This document shows, one piece after another, positions 13,441 to 24,918 of a stretch of DNA of 64,000 nucleotides. The stretch spans positions 3,720,001-3,784,000 of the forward strand of contig JABWDB010000014.1 of NCBI GenBank assembly GCA_019614645.1, read 5' to 3'. This DNA comes from Stratiolaelaps scimitus (lineage: Eukaryota; Arthropoda; Arachnida; Mesostigmata; Laelapidae). The position numbers were made by a program, and so were the translations under genes. A model generated the notes under the pieces. It was not told where the DNA came from and made no database searches. It saw only the letters and a program-made list of their open reading frames with translations. Numbering within the stretch: the stretch's first letter is position 1; each line of letters opens with the position of its first letter.

Positions 13441-13462
13441 TAAAAACACACAGGAGAATAGC

Positions 13463-13681
13463 CGCCCTAAGGGCGATAGCATTTTTCTTGAAAACAATGG
13501 AACCCCCCAGCCTAGTCGTCCTTCGGCTAACGAGAGAGCACTGCATTCAGACTCGAGATATCGCCTTGGTGACATCTCTGAGAAGCCGGGCGGGGATTCG
13601 ACTGAACGCTAAAAAGGAAAGCTCATGAGAGCTTTGGCGTTCAAGCGGCATCAAGCCGTTGCTATCGAGACGCAACGGCTT
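13463..13681. other. Hairpin-rich patch, possible structured RNA or cruciform DNA
   Basis: Three perfect short inverted repeats lie within about 220 bases. CGCCC/GGGCG (13463-13475) has a 3-base loop. A two-level stem at 13604-13642 has outer arms GAACGC/GCGTTC and inner arms AAAGCTC/GAGCTTT around a 4-base loop, ATGA. A 10-bp stem at 13653-13681 has arms AAGCCGTTGC/GCAACGGCTT and a 9-base loop. No open frame explains the patch and no known RNA family is recognised. Confidence 0.4.
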
Positions 13682-14327
13682 CGACGACGTCAGGCTTATC
13701 TATTACCGAGTGCCGCCGCATGTTGGGAAACGACTCTCGGAGCTCACTGTCGACAAATCTGACGGTGTGATTCGAGCCCATTGGGATCAGCTTCACCACC
13801 CGCGGCCATTCCCACCGGCTGGGAGCTGATCGATGGGAAAAACATTAGCAGCAGCGATGGAAAAATGATGGCCGCCAATAGCGTCGCCGGGATAAATATG
13901 CAACGTCGAATGAACGCGGCAACGAACAACAGAAGCAATGCAAGATCCAAACATCACGCGCGCATGCGATACCGGCGACGCACCGGCCGTTCGAGTCTGG
14001 CGACAGAGAGACAGAGAGAGAAAGAGTGACTCTCTTGGAAGCGCTTAGGCCGCGCGCCCCGACTCGGCCAGATCCCTCTCCATCCTCCGTATGTATATCT
14101 CCGGGCCGGGGTTGTGATGACGACAACCTGACGCATTTCTCGCCGGCACCACAGCGGCGAAAATCTCTATTCGTCTCGCTCGTACAGCCGTCCCCGCCAA
14201 AACTGCTGTTCCCGCTGCACTTTGCGCGCCAACTTCATGCGCTGCAATCTTGCGCGAACTCTCTTGGTGTCTCTTCCATTTTCGTTTACTCACCTATGGC
14301 CTTTACTTGGGTCTCTCTACCCCTTGA

Positions 14328-14342
14328 CAACTAGGGGGCGGC
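14328..14342 (+). promoter_or_regulatory. CTCF-like motif (weaker)
   Basis: The core CAACTAGGGGGCGGC agrees with the CTCF consensus CCASYAGRKGGCRSY except at the second base. The preceding TGA also fits the extended consensus. Same orientation as the site at 17316. Binding is inferred from motif similarity only. Confidence 0.4.
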
Positions 14343-17315
14343 TAGGTGGCGTTGAGGAGCTGGGTGGCTGGCTGGCTGGCGCCCATCTGTCCGCCATACG
14401 CGCCCACTGATTTCGAGAGAAATATTACCAGCTCTGTGAAATATGAGCGGTATCAGATGCTGCTGCTGCTGCTGTTGTTGTTGCTTGATTCGCTCCTCCG
14501 TCGCCTGTGTATTGTGTACACGACGCTCACTGCTCGAAAACAACACGTGAGAGCCGGACTTGAGAATTAGGCCGACGAGGCGACAACGGGCGCAAAGGCC
14601 TTTGCGCCCCAGCCTAAATCTCTCCATGCATGCATGCTTCCATACATGCATGGTAGGTGAACCCTTGCAGCGTCGTCTACCTGCTGCTGTTGCAGGCTCG
14701 CTAGCCTCTCGCTGTATAGTCTCTCCTCGAATGTAGCTTTGCGGCAAGCTCCGACAACTCTCTCGAACAAAGTGCAAAGTTGTCTGTAGCAAGTCCCATA
14801 CCACGCTACCATGCTTCGGGGGACAGAGGGAGATCGAGAGAGAGAGAGAAAGAGAGAGACCTCTCAACTTCAGCGACGATCGGCTGGATGGCGTTAGCCT
14901 ACGCGACCGCTCTTCTCCTTGTCGTCTTTTGAACAACGATGACAACGGAAACTCCGGCGACGTCGCCTCGGTCGCGCGCACCCCTTGAAGTTGCACTACT
15001 CCGTGCGTCGCTGCCGCCGCCGCCGCCGCCGCAATCGGCGCCCCGTTTGCCGCACGATGATCCAGGCGAAATAGGCGTGCGGGCTGGCTAGGCCGCGAGC
15101 CTGGCGAGCTTGCCACGTACTCACCCAGTCTAGGCCACGAGTGGACGCCGAGTGTGCGCTACAAGGCAGCGAGTCGACCAACTCGTAACAGCACCTCCAC
15201 TCGAAGCCGACGCACGACCCCTCCTCCACGCCCTTCATTGGAACACAATAGAGATGATTCATTTCGTGGGCAGACAGCGGGCAGTGACGTTGGCTACGTT
15301 GCGGGACCCACGCAACTTCCACAGAGAGCGAGAGAGAGCTGCAGTTGCTATTGCTGCTGCTGCCCGTGGTGCAGTAGAAGCAGGAGCAGGATGGCACAAG
15401 CGTCTCGTAGCCACCATCTGGAGAGTAGGCCACAGCAGAGAAGGACACCCCCGGGATGTGTCTGTGTATCCGTGCCAAAGGGGGCTGAGCTAGCTTGCGA
15501 GACGGGGCAGGGGCACTCTAATGAAAACTTTCAATTTATGCTCGCTGGCTGGCTGACTTTCTGCCCATGGTAGCACTACCCGTTCGTGCTACGAACCGAG
15601 CGTCTAACAGCAGCAGGGGCTGCTGATGGTTGGAAGTTGACGTCGGTCGGTCGGCTCGTCCGTCGTCTGGGCTGCTTGCCAACAACGTCAAGTGAAGCTC
15701 TCCGTTGTCGGCGAGAAGGCGACGGCGGCAAGTCCATGAAGCCCCCGGTAGCGGCAACTCCTGTCAGCGTGCTTCGGCAAAATTGTCAAATCTTTGCCAG
15801 ACGTCTACAAAGAGGCCCAATGTAAGTGGTGAACAATCAGCTGCATAGCAGATCGTCCGTTGGCGTTCATATGAGTCGTCGTCACTATCGTCGTATGCTA
15901 CTGGTGTTTCGGCGACACCATCATTATGAGGAACTATAACACTCACGTTCACGGCACCATCGTTGCCTGGTGGTCGTAAATGCCTATATATGAGTTTGCC
16001 TCTTGGCAGAGCTATGCCCAGAATCCTGGCAACTTGTCGATACATGGCCAGCTGTCGAGCGGCTAGACAGGTTGTAATTAAACTCTCGTTAACATGCGAA
16101 AGCGATGGATGGTCCCGGATAGCTGATGCCTGCTCGGTGAATGTCACTCAGTTTACTACAATGTCTATCCGTATACGTTGCGCTGCTCTGAAAGCGCACA
16201 CAACAAACGCACACCTACCACTTCGGGTAGCCAGTCATCGTTGAAGACCACCGGTCACAGCCACGATATCCATCGACATCACCTGCTTACCTGTAATACA
16301 CACACAAACGAGATCGCAATGGTTTAACACGTAACCGATTCACTTGAAACGTCCCTTGAATTTTCTGCTTGCATTTTCTAGTCATTCGGTCGGCCAACAC
16401 CATCGGCTGCCCCCGGCGCTAGTCGGCAACGATAGAACAGTTGATACTACAATATGGTGAGGGCAGCCAACTCGCTATATATAACGTTGTTCGTAGCGAG
16501 CATTCGCAGAATCGCTAGAGACCCATGCTTCGTCGGTGCACCGACTTCCAACTGCTACTGCTGCTGCTGCTGATACTGCTATTCACATCTTGCAACTCTG
16601 AGGATCGCCCATCCATGCTGCAGTCCATAGCCGCCGCAACTGCTCATTGGCCGTTTGCCCTTAGAGCACAATAACCCTCCATAAACCCCGGTGAAAGCAT
16701 GGTAGCGAGAGAAGTCCACACAAGCTAAAAGTGGCACTTTCGCACAGAACATATTTTACGCGTAATATCTTTCTGCGGCAGCGTACTGCGTTCTCGTCGT
16801 ATACGTGTGTCTGCGTGTGTGTCTTCCTATGTATGTTAGACGGTCTACGTAGCAGCTGCTGCTATTTGCGGCCTCGGCGGCGGTCGACGGCCTAATCAGT
16901 GCAGTATGCCGACCACCCGCCCGCACGCCTTGCCTCGCCTCATACCGTTCATCCAGCATCCAAACGCTGCTGGACGAAAAAGCCACCCTCCAGTCTCCAG
17001 TAGCGCCATCACGGCCGGGTTCGTTGTTGCACGAGGGGGCCAGGCGCTGTGAAAGCGGCATCGACCAAGTTTAATATTAACCCGCCGTCACCACCGCTTC
17101 AGCCACCCTCAACGCGGTGGCAGCAGCAGCGGCGGCGCCGGCAGCAGCCCCTAACTCGGCCACGACCCCCAGTCGACCCCGCTACCGTGCCATACCACCC
17201 CACCTCATCTCATCCTATCGCGAAGCAACCGTCGACGCTGGCAGCAAGCACCAAGTCGGCCGGTTGGCCCTCTCCCTTAATTCGCCTTTCCACGTAGAGG
17301 AACAATGAGGAGAGA

Positions 17316-17330
17316 CCACTAGGGGGCGCT
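17316..17330 (+). promoter_or_regulatory. CTCF-like insulator motif (strong)
   Basis: CCACTAGGGGGCGCT fits every position of the CTCF core consensus CCASYAGRKGGCRSY. With flanking bases it matches 18 of the 19 positions of the extended consensus YGRCCASYAGRKGGCRSYR. CTCF is a zinc-finger protein that marks insulators and chromatin-loop anchors in bilaterians. The site lies 407 bases left of an oppositely oriented strong match. Occupancy is unproven. Confidence 0.6.
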
Positions 17331-17736
17331 AAGGACAGCGCGCGCGCCGTGTGACTCGCTAAGAACGAGGGAAATCGACGGGGCCTGCTCCACCACCGAC
17401 GACGAAAGCGGGCGGCAAGTTGTGCGACGGTGGGGGACTGGGAACGCTAATTGCAGAACTTGAAGTACAGGGGGATTGAGCGAAGCAGAACACACAACGA
17501 GAAAGGTAGAGTCGAGGAAGAGAAGGACCGAATGGGTCTGTCTGTGAGTCTCTGTATGGACGGCTGTGTATGTGTATATGTGAATAAGAGTAAGAGAGAA
17601 AGAGAGAGAGAGAGGAAGAGAAAGGGCGAGAGCGAGAAATCCCCTCGGTCCCTACGGTTGTTGTCGAAAGCTTCTAAAGGGGCTGAAACCCTTGCATTAG
17701 AAAGCAAGGCTTACTCCTAAGGAATGGAGTTCGCTT

Positions 17737-17751
17737 GCCGCCCCCTGCTGG
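17737..17751 (-). promoter_or_regulatory. CTCF-like insulator motif (strong, convergent with 17316)
   Basis: Read on the minus strand, CCAGCAGGGGGCGGC fits all 15 core positions of the CTCF consensus and 18 of 19 of the extended one. Together with the plus-strand site at 17316 it makes a convergent pair, the arrangement associated with loop anchors in vertebrates. The function is inferred from the motif. Confidence 0.6.
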
Positions 17752-18068
17752 CGAGGCTCCACCAACCGCCCGCGAGCAGAAACCAACCATCCGACCAACG
17801 AGAGCAAGAAGTGCAGATAGCAGCAAAGATGGCAAATAGCAGGAGCGCGCGAGGTCAGCGGAAAGACGAAGGAACCTAAGGAACGCAATGGCCCAGCAGC
17901 AGCAGTAGCGGCGAAGCGCATAGGTAAAAGTGGATTCGGAATAGCACTGAATCCACTCCCGCAGCCGCAGCCCACTCCCCTGCTCGTCGTTCCCGTCATC
18001 GCCGCGGTTGTCACAGGCGTCGTTCTTCTCGTGCGCCCCCTTTGCTATGGCTCCGTTTCTGGTTCACG

Positions 18069-18085
18069 CCCCCCCCCCCCCCCCC
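18069..18085. repeat. C homopolymer, 17 bases
   Basis: Uninterrupted C run, the same length as the G runs at 7077-7093 and 24902-24918. Confidence 0.95.
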
Positions 18086-19888
18086 GTCCCTCTTTGCCCT
18101 GACCGACCACCCTACCTTGCACGGCCATTCGCGCAGTAGAATCGCGGGCCCAATTGTTGCAAAGGGCAGGCACTGGCAGGCGACGCCGACAACCGCTGCG
18201 TCGACGACAAAGCAGAAGAATAAAGCTAAGGAAGAAGTAGAGCCACGAGGAGAATAGAAGGGTAACGAAGAAACAGACACCCCCAGAAGAAGGGCAGACC
18301 GACAGCGTCGACTTCTCCGAGGTTTTGTTTGAGTTTCAAATCCGCTGCTGTCATAGGGCAGGGACACACCTTTAGCAGGACCGAGGGGGAAGGATGAACA
18401 GGCCAGAGGGCAGGACCAGCCGAGGAAGCCACTGAGATGGGGGCACGCGCGCCGGCGGCTTCTCGCCGTCGCCAGCAAAAGACGACCGAAGACCACACAA
18501 ACGAAGCTGGAGGGCGCAGCGACTCAGCCTGCCGCTTAATGAACGCGCTCATTACCGCGTGACAGTGGGGTGTAAAGTGTGGCGGACCCGCCGCCGGGGG
18601 GGAGGGGGCGGCGAATGAGGCACTCCAAGTTTTATAGCACGCGAACGCGGGCCGGCATGGAGGGCACGGCATGGAGAGAAGTGCATACTCCTATGAGGAA
18701 AAGACGTCAGCCATATGGAGAAAAGCACAGAGGTTGTTGTCGACGGTGCGCGAAACAACCAGGAAGCTCTGTCGGGCTTACTTCCTAGCCAGCCAGCTAG
18801 CATGACGCTTGGCATCGGTAGGCTCCGGCTAGAAACGAAGGAATTGGAGGATCGCGGTGAAGCAGCGACGGCAGCACGTTGGGAAATTGGGGAGGAGCAC
18901 AAAGATTTGATTTGCAAAGAACCATGGGTTGGCGTCTCGCTCTATCGGGGTGCTGTACTGAAGCCGTACGAAGTAACGAACAGGGTACGCTACGCATCGA
19001 GCGATCGGTATTCGGGCTGAGGCACTAGCTGACGAGCACCAAGGCCTCGAACTGCCTTTGACTATGTGCGTGCTCGTGTATGTCTCGTTGTAATGAGTCG
19101 ATTGAATCTTTATGTGCCACGATAGCAAGAAGGGGCGCAGAGAGAGAGAGGGAGAGGTAGAGCGAGGAAGAACAGGCCCAGATTGGCACATATGTGCACG
19201 CTCGATGGAGGCGTAAGGACCTAAACAATCAGGCCTCATTATGCTCGTTATAGTCGCATGGCTTTAAGGTGCGTGAAGACAAATCGAGTCTGTTCATGCG
19301 CTCACAGCCGCGCGCTCATCACGGGCCTATGTTGCGCACCCGGGAAAACCGGCACGCCTAAGGACTGCAGTCGAGAAAGGCGCTAGGTGTCAACGAAGCA
19401 TTCGAAACAGGACGGACAGATGACATCAACGGCAATGATGACTAGCGAACTGCCAACTCCGACGACCATCTTGCTGTCCATCTGCCAGTGTGACCACAGC
19501 CGCTAGGGTGGCGTAGGGACGTTGTCCGCAGCCGAGAATGGTGAGTACCGAGCGTGACTCATCGTAACTCGACCCTTCACCCGGCCATCACCAGGTTCTA
19601 CATTATGCCTTCGTAATAACTCAATAACTCCGCATTCACGTCCTCCCTACGGTGAGTGCGGAGGCACGTAGCCCGTCTCATCTCAAGGAAGATTTACTTA
19701 TTCTTTAGCTTTGGTCTTGTTTATCGCTGGGGTATTGAGGTGGTTCTTTTCTGTGTTCTCGTCCCTCGCCACTTGGCGTTGTGATAATTTTTTTCCTCAA
19801 ACGTGGCCCCTCCTTTCATATTGTTGTTCTACACGATGTCAAGTTGTTGTAGGTTGGTATTCCTTCTATTTTACTTCTGTACCCACAG

Positions 19889-19993
19889 CGGAGCCACAAT
19901 GGCTGATACCGATATCGTTATAGAACGCAAATACGCGCTGGGCAACGTGCCACACACCTATAGGATCACCTACGAACAGTGGAACAGACAGAG
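19889..19993 (+). CDS. Possible coding exon or small ORF (unassigned)
   Basis: This segment follows a strong 3' splice-site pattern: a pyrimidine-rich tract from about 19861, then CCCACAG ending at 19888. It ends in GAG before GTATAA, an acceptable donor at 19994. An ATG at 19899 sits in a near-ideal context, GCCACAATGG, and opens MADTDIVIERKYALGNVPH. About two thirds of third codon positions are G or C. If not spliced, the frame runs 47 codons to a stop ending at 20042. I recognise no family. The length alone is within chance expectation, so this rests on the coincidence of splice, start and codon signals. Tract: plus strand, no neighbouring exon identified. Confidence 0.2.
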
Positions 19994-22131
19994 GTATAAC
20001 ATCCTTAGAAGGACTCGTGTAAATGAAGCGAACCATGGTTGAGCGAAGGACCAACAATAACAACAACAGCAGCAGCAGCAACCACAACGTCATGAAACAC
20101 TGCAAGAACATACGATGCGTTTGAAAAAGATATCGATTCCCACCCTCTTCCCTTTTTGTATTATTTATATCAGACTTTCATTAATCAGAATTATCTAAGA
20201 AAATCATTTTGCTGTTGAAGGTCCTCATCCGTGCTTACGCTGCGCCTCGCAGTTTCCATCATCGACGCCCGGACGCCGTCTAATAACAGTGGCCACTATC
20301 GTCACTTGACGAGCGCGTAATCGAGTCGGCACGACATCATCCGGACACGTCTCGCGGACTGATCAAGACAGACAGAAGAGGTCCGTATTGAAATGAACGT
20401 CCGACGTCGGAAAAATGAGATAATACTCATACTAATCATAATAATAATCGTCATCATCGTCGCCACTAAATGACAGCGGTTTACTTTCATGAAGGCTTGC
20501 GTCAGCGCCATGATTGTATTAATTCATTGTAGAAAACGAATCCTGTCCAAGTAAGCAGCAATGATGGTACTTCCACTGCATTTGCTTTTTCTCTCTCTCT
20601 CTCTTCTCGTTATCGTTGACTCTCGTGCGTGGTAAATAAATATCTGAGATTTCTCTCTATGCGAACACACATGTGCTTGAGCATAGGCACGTAACAGAAT
20701 AAGGGATTTTCCTAGAAAATACATCTGGAACATTGCTATTCTTTCTTCTTAGGGTGTCCCGTTGTTTAGCGAACATCCTCAATTCGACGTTTCCGGGCTT
20801 CGCAGGGTCGGCGAGGAGTGTTCGCGGTGATATAGGTGTCAGGCGGATTTCGCTTTACGAAGTATTTTTTTCTTTGCTGCCAGAAGCGCCTTCTGCTGCC
20901 GGCGAAGCCGCCTGCCCCGTCGGTCCGTCGCGATCTAGCGTGCCAACGTAATTTGAACATCATTAATAAAGTATCTTAGCGCGTAAGCGGCACTGACAAA
21001 GCCCATCGACATGGTGGTGGTGTGCAAAGCCGGTCTCTGCTACCGAACCGTGGCGGAGACTGCAGCGACGGCTCGGCCAGTGGTGACAGGCCGAGCCTCC
21101 CAGCGCAGGGGGACATCGCTGCATCTTCTATGTCCTCCCCCGATTTCTTTGGCTGTGGCGACGGAAAATACTGCTGCCGCTGCCAAATCATTTATCTCGA
21201 TTTATGTCGCGGCCGTGGGTCCACGCTCGTGGCTCATGTTTTCCGCGAACGAATCTCCAAGAGCCGAGCGAATGAGGGGGCGACGGAGCAAGGAATCGCG
21301 AAATCGCGCTGGCAACGATGATACCAGGCTGCAGACGGTAGCCAGTACTATATTGATAGCGGCAGGATGCAATAATAGCGATTTCGTTTTGCCCTAGAGT
21401 GGTTTTGCGATAAATTCGATTCGGAGTTATATGCAAAGGTCAATAGAGTTAATATAGACGAAGTTCGGTGTGCCAACTCGCTCCTTGCGAGGTATCACTC
21501 GAATTATACATAAGAGCAAACAACACATTTACATAGTATACGGGTATTTGTAATTTGTCAGCTTCATAATCTTTAATGAGAACTGTTAGGCAATCAAACA
21601 AAGATGATCATTAGGCAATAATAATAATAATAATGATAATAATAATAATGAGCGATTCTAAGAGCCAGTTTAAATAAATGTTCCTGTAATATGATTGGAA
21701 ACAGTTTACCTGCCCATAAAATAATGAGAGACAGCCTGAAAAACTTGTCATTTAACCTGATCACTCGACACGTTTGTAGGGACAATCTACGTATAAATAT
21801 TTACAATGCGCTGAATTTGTTTGTGTGCTGAAACGAAGCTTGATGGCCCTCACTAAGCAAGCATAAGTAAATCCATGAAGTGAACGCGTCTAGTGGGAGT
21901 GGGTCGGTGTCCTTAGTGAAGCGATTTCGTGTGGCCTTTCAATAATTCATGTCCCATTAGTTCCACCCTCAAATGGTGTGGAACTCATCAATGGTAGGAG
22001 ACGAAGGCGCGGGCTATGGGTCCACGTCAAGCAGAGCCTAGACTATTTCCAATAGCTATACAGTTTCATTGGATGCCACTCACAAATTCGTTGGACTATC
22101 GGACGCGCGATATTCGTACATATATTTGTAG

Positions 22132-22149
22132 ATATATATATATATATAT
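22132..22149. repeat. (TA)n microsatellite
   Basis: Pure alternating TA tract. Confidence 0.95.
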
Positions 22150-22548
22150 GATCTGACAGGAAATCATTAAGATAACAAATTGAACTAGGCCACCCATAGC
22201 TTAAGCTCGAGAGTGAACCGCGATCAAGAAGAGCAGACCAAACGCAGCTGATAATGTAGTCCACAAAAGTATCGCCATATCAGGGAAAACTACGATATTA
22301 ATGCGTGTACAGTTTATTATATGCATAATTACTGCTTACGGCTGAAGGCAAGCGTAGAAGAAGCAGCTAGTTTTCGGCAATAGCAACACAGTCACATGTC
22401 GTTCTTCATTGGCGCATCGCGCACAGCCGCGTCCTGGCTGAAAACAAGGAAAATCCTTTCCCTTCCATCATAACATAGAGGAAACGTCAATTGACGCGTG
22501 CCTACACACAGACGAACAAGCAAAACGGGCCAGATAACGAGTCATCCG

Positions 22549-22601
22549 ACACACACACACATATATATATATGTATATATATGTGTATATATATATGTAT
22601 A

Positions 22602-22680
<79 letters not shown>

Positions 22681-22690
22681 GTGTACATAT
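22549..22690. repeat. Long compound (CA)n(TA)n microsatellite
   Basis: About 140 bases: a CA run, then TA dinucleotides with periodic TG or AC interruptions, then a pure TA core. Open frames across it (Tyr-Ile repeats on both strands) are artefacts of the repeat. Perfect TA arrays of this size are self-complementary and can extrude cruciforms. Confidence 0.98.
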
Positions 22691-23056
22691 CGGATTCCTG
22701 GATCGAACACGACAAAGGAGAATCACCAAACAAATTGCAGACCTCAGGTCTCTCTCTCTCATATTTCTTGCTTTCGTTCTGCCAGTCACGGGTCGCCCGT
22801 CAACGCAAAAACCGCTACGCGCAACGCGGGGAGCACCACGATGTCAGCCAAACCCCAATCTTCAGATAACCCCCGTTCGCTAGCATCCCGTTCGATGCTC
22901 ACAGTTACATAGGTTGAATGCGCCCGAAGTGTTGTCTCGTTCACGACGAAGCTTCTCCACCTCGACAGACCGCACAGCCAAACGCGGTCGAAGGAGGCGA
23001 AATATCGAAATAAATAAACGCAAACAAACAAGCTGATTATCGTCGCATTATTGCTG

Positions 23057-23351
23057 CTATTCGTTTGGCTGTTCGTTTGCTGGCCGGCCCTCATCAAAGC
23101 GAACGAGCAACGATGATGGTCGGACCAGCACACGGTTTCTTTTTTTGTTTATGCAACATTTTGCTGAGGCGACCAATCTCCTGCTGTATTTCTGTTCTAG
23201 TTTCAGCGTCTTCGCAAAATGCGTGTACGCAGTCGCGATGCTCTCGCCGCTGCCGCCTGCGCCGATCGCAATGTATTGCTCGTGTTGTTCGAAGGGCATA
23301 TCGTCAAGCGAGGACTCCGAGCTCACAGGGACATTGACAACGGGGATCCAA
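23057..23351 (-). CDS. Possible coding exon (unassigned)
   Basis: On the minus strand a pyrimidine-rich acceptor-like sequence (CCGCCTCTGCCAG) ends at 23352. The following sequence stays open to a stop at 23057. The frame reads PVSSESSLDDMPFEQHEQ and later HFAKTLKLEQKYSRRL. First codon positions are strongly purine-biased and about two thirds of third positions are G or C across the central 56 codons, which fits real coding sequence better than most open frames here. No convincing donor site was found, so the 3' limit is arbitrary. I do not recognise a family. The basic, charged helix-like end could belong to many protein types. Chance origin cannot be excluded. Confidence 0.25.
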
Positions 23352-24901
23352 CTGGCAGAGGCGGTTATCCTACGTCACTTCCTGGCTGTTCATGGTGTTG
23401 TACTAATACAATCATTCATGTTGGTGGCCGTCGCTTCGTAGACGTGATCCACGAGACGAAAACGCGCTGGCGAATAGCCATCGAAATGATTATACGAAGC
23501 TAACTAAGTTGAAGGACAAAAAAGCAAAACCCTGCCGTGCTGTGTCGCCTATCTGCCATGCCGCGTCGATAGCATCGACACCCCTGACTCCGGGATTGCG
23601 CGCGGTATAAACAACGACAACGATCGAACTATCGGCGAACAGGGTAAGCAAACAGCGTTCAATTTGTATTCCACTTTCTCTCTCACTCTGGTTTAGTTGA
23701 CGCGATTATCGCTTGCCACGAGAAGACGACGCCAAGCCAAGGCAAACCGAACACAGACCGACAGGCACGGTTCATCTACATCAATGATAAGTGAGAGATA
23801 GCCTCTCGCACCTCCCGGCCCCTTGTTCAGTGCAAAAATCAACAGCAGAAGCCCGCTACGGTATGGTTGGATGCGCAGCCTGTTTGTTTTATGTTGCGTC
23901 TGTAGCCTCAGCGGCACCCAGCTTTTGGTCGTGGGCCAAACAAAACCGCTCATTCATCTGCTCTGTCAAGAATCCCCCCTGGTCGTGTGTTGTTTGTACG
24001 GGCAGCTTTTTACTTTTGCTGCTGGTGCTGCTGTAGCCGCCGGAACCACGATAGATTATAGCATGTAGTGGTAGTTGTTGGATGTAGGTGTATAATTGGA
24101 TTAGTTCATACACCGTCTCTCTCTCACTCTCTCTCTTTATTCCTCTCGATGGCCGGCCCCCGTTTCCTCTGCTGTGCGCGCGTAGTCGCGGGGGGTACTG
24201 CGGCACGATGCTGGCCAGCCGAATTGTTCCAGGGACAGATGGACAGATGGGCGACACAGGGTCAGACGAGACTCTAAGGCCAAGCAATGTTGCTATGCAG
24301 CAGTACTCTGTAATGTTCCGTTAGTTACCACGATGGGAATTATCCCACCCAGAGCTCATAGCCGCGCGAAACGCAGCGACGCAGACCCGCGCCGGCTAGC
24401 GGGGGCCCTCAGCCGTTGTTGAACAGCAGAATTGCACAAAGCCTGCCACAGTCTGCGGGCCCAGTCAGATAGAGTCGCCACTCTACCGATCTGCCGTAGG
24501 AACCGTGCAACCATAAACAACGTCATATATATATATATATACACACACACTATGTCAACGCAGGAAACTGCGGACTACAAACGGATGTACTGCCGGAGGC
24601 TTTTGCGGTGCTTTGTACGGCGGGGGACGGGGCGGCGGTCTACAAACAGCCGCAGTGGATGCAGCTCCGAGCGACAATCGTCGAGAGGAGAAGGGGAGAC
24701 ATAGTGGAGCAGCAGACAGAATAGAAGAAAGACACACTACGGAGTAGCAGTAAGTTATTTAATAAACGGCGAGTTAATAGCATTACAATTAGGCCGCATG
24801 TTGATGATAACCCGCAGCTGCTGCTGCTGCTGCAACGGACGGTGTTACTGATGATGAGGATGATTCTCATGTTGATGATGCAACATCGGAATAACACTCT
24901 T

Positions 24902-24918
24902 GGGGGGGGGGGGGGGGG
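24902..24918. repeat. G homopolymer, 17 bases
   Basis: Uninterrupted G run. Third 17-base G/C homopolymer in the window. Confidence 0.95.

Larger units (their letters stand above)
13700..18700. other. GC-rich, CTG- and GA-repeat-rich interval without a recognisable gene
   Basis: This interval is more GC-rich than most of the window. It contains CTG/CAG runs (14458-14484, 15350-15363, 16553-16572), GA/CT tracts (14833-14861, 17594-17614), GCC runs near 15013-15031, TGGC repeats near 14362-14380 and a 17-base C run. Its longest open frame (261 codons, minus strand 15116-14331) is made largely of Ser/Leu/Gln tracts encoded by these repeats and is not credible as a gene. Three CTCF-like motifs fall inside. 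The composition would fit a promoter-proximal or insulator region, but no transcription start or coding exon can be demonstrated. Confidence 0.5.
18701..22548. other. No recognisable gene; simple repeats and one exon candidate
   Basis: Apart from the low-confidence exon at 19889-19993, no coding signal stands out. The interval holds a CAG run (20066-20080), a CT run near 20590-20603, an (AAT)n array (21616-21651) and a TA tract (22132-22149). A perfect 8-bp inverted repeat AGTTCCAC/GTGGAACT lies at 21959-21984. Confidence 0.55.

Noticed and set aside
14331..15116. 261-codon minus-strand open frame
   Set aside because: Composed largely of Ser/Leu, Gln and Ala tracts encoded by GA, CTG and GCC repeats, which lack stops. 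No domain or splice support.
22491..22912. Open frames of Tyr-Ile repeats on both strands
   Set aside because: Direct translation of the TA microsatellite, not genes.
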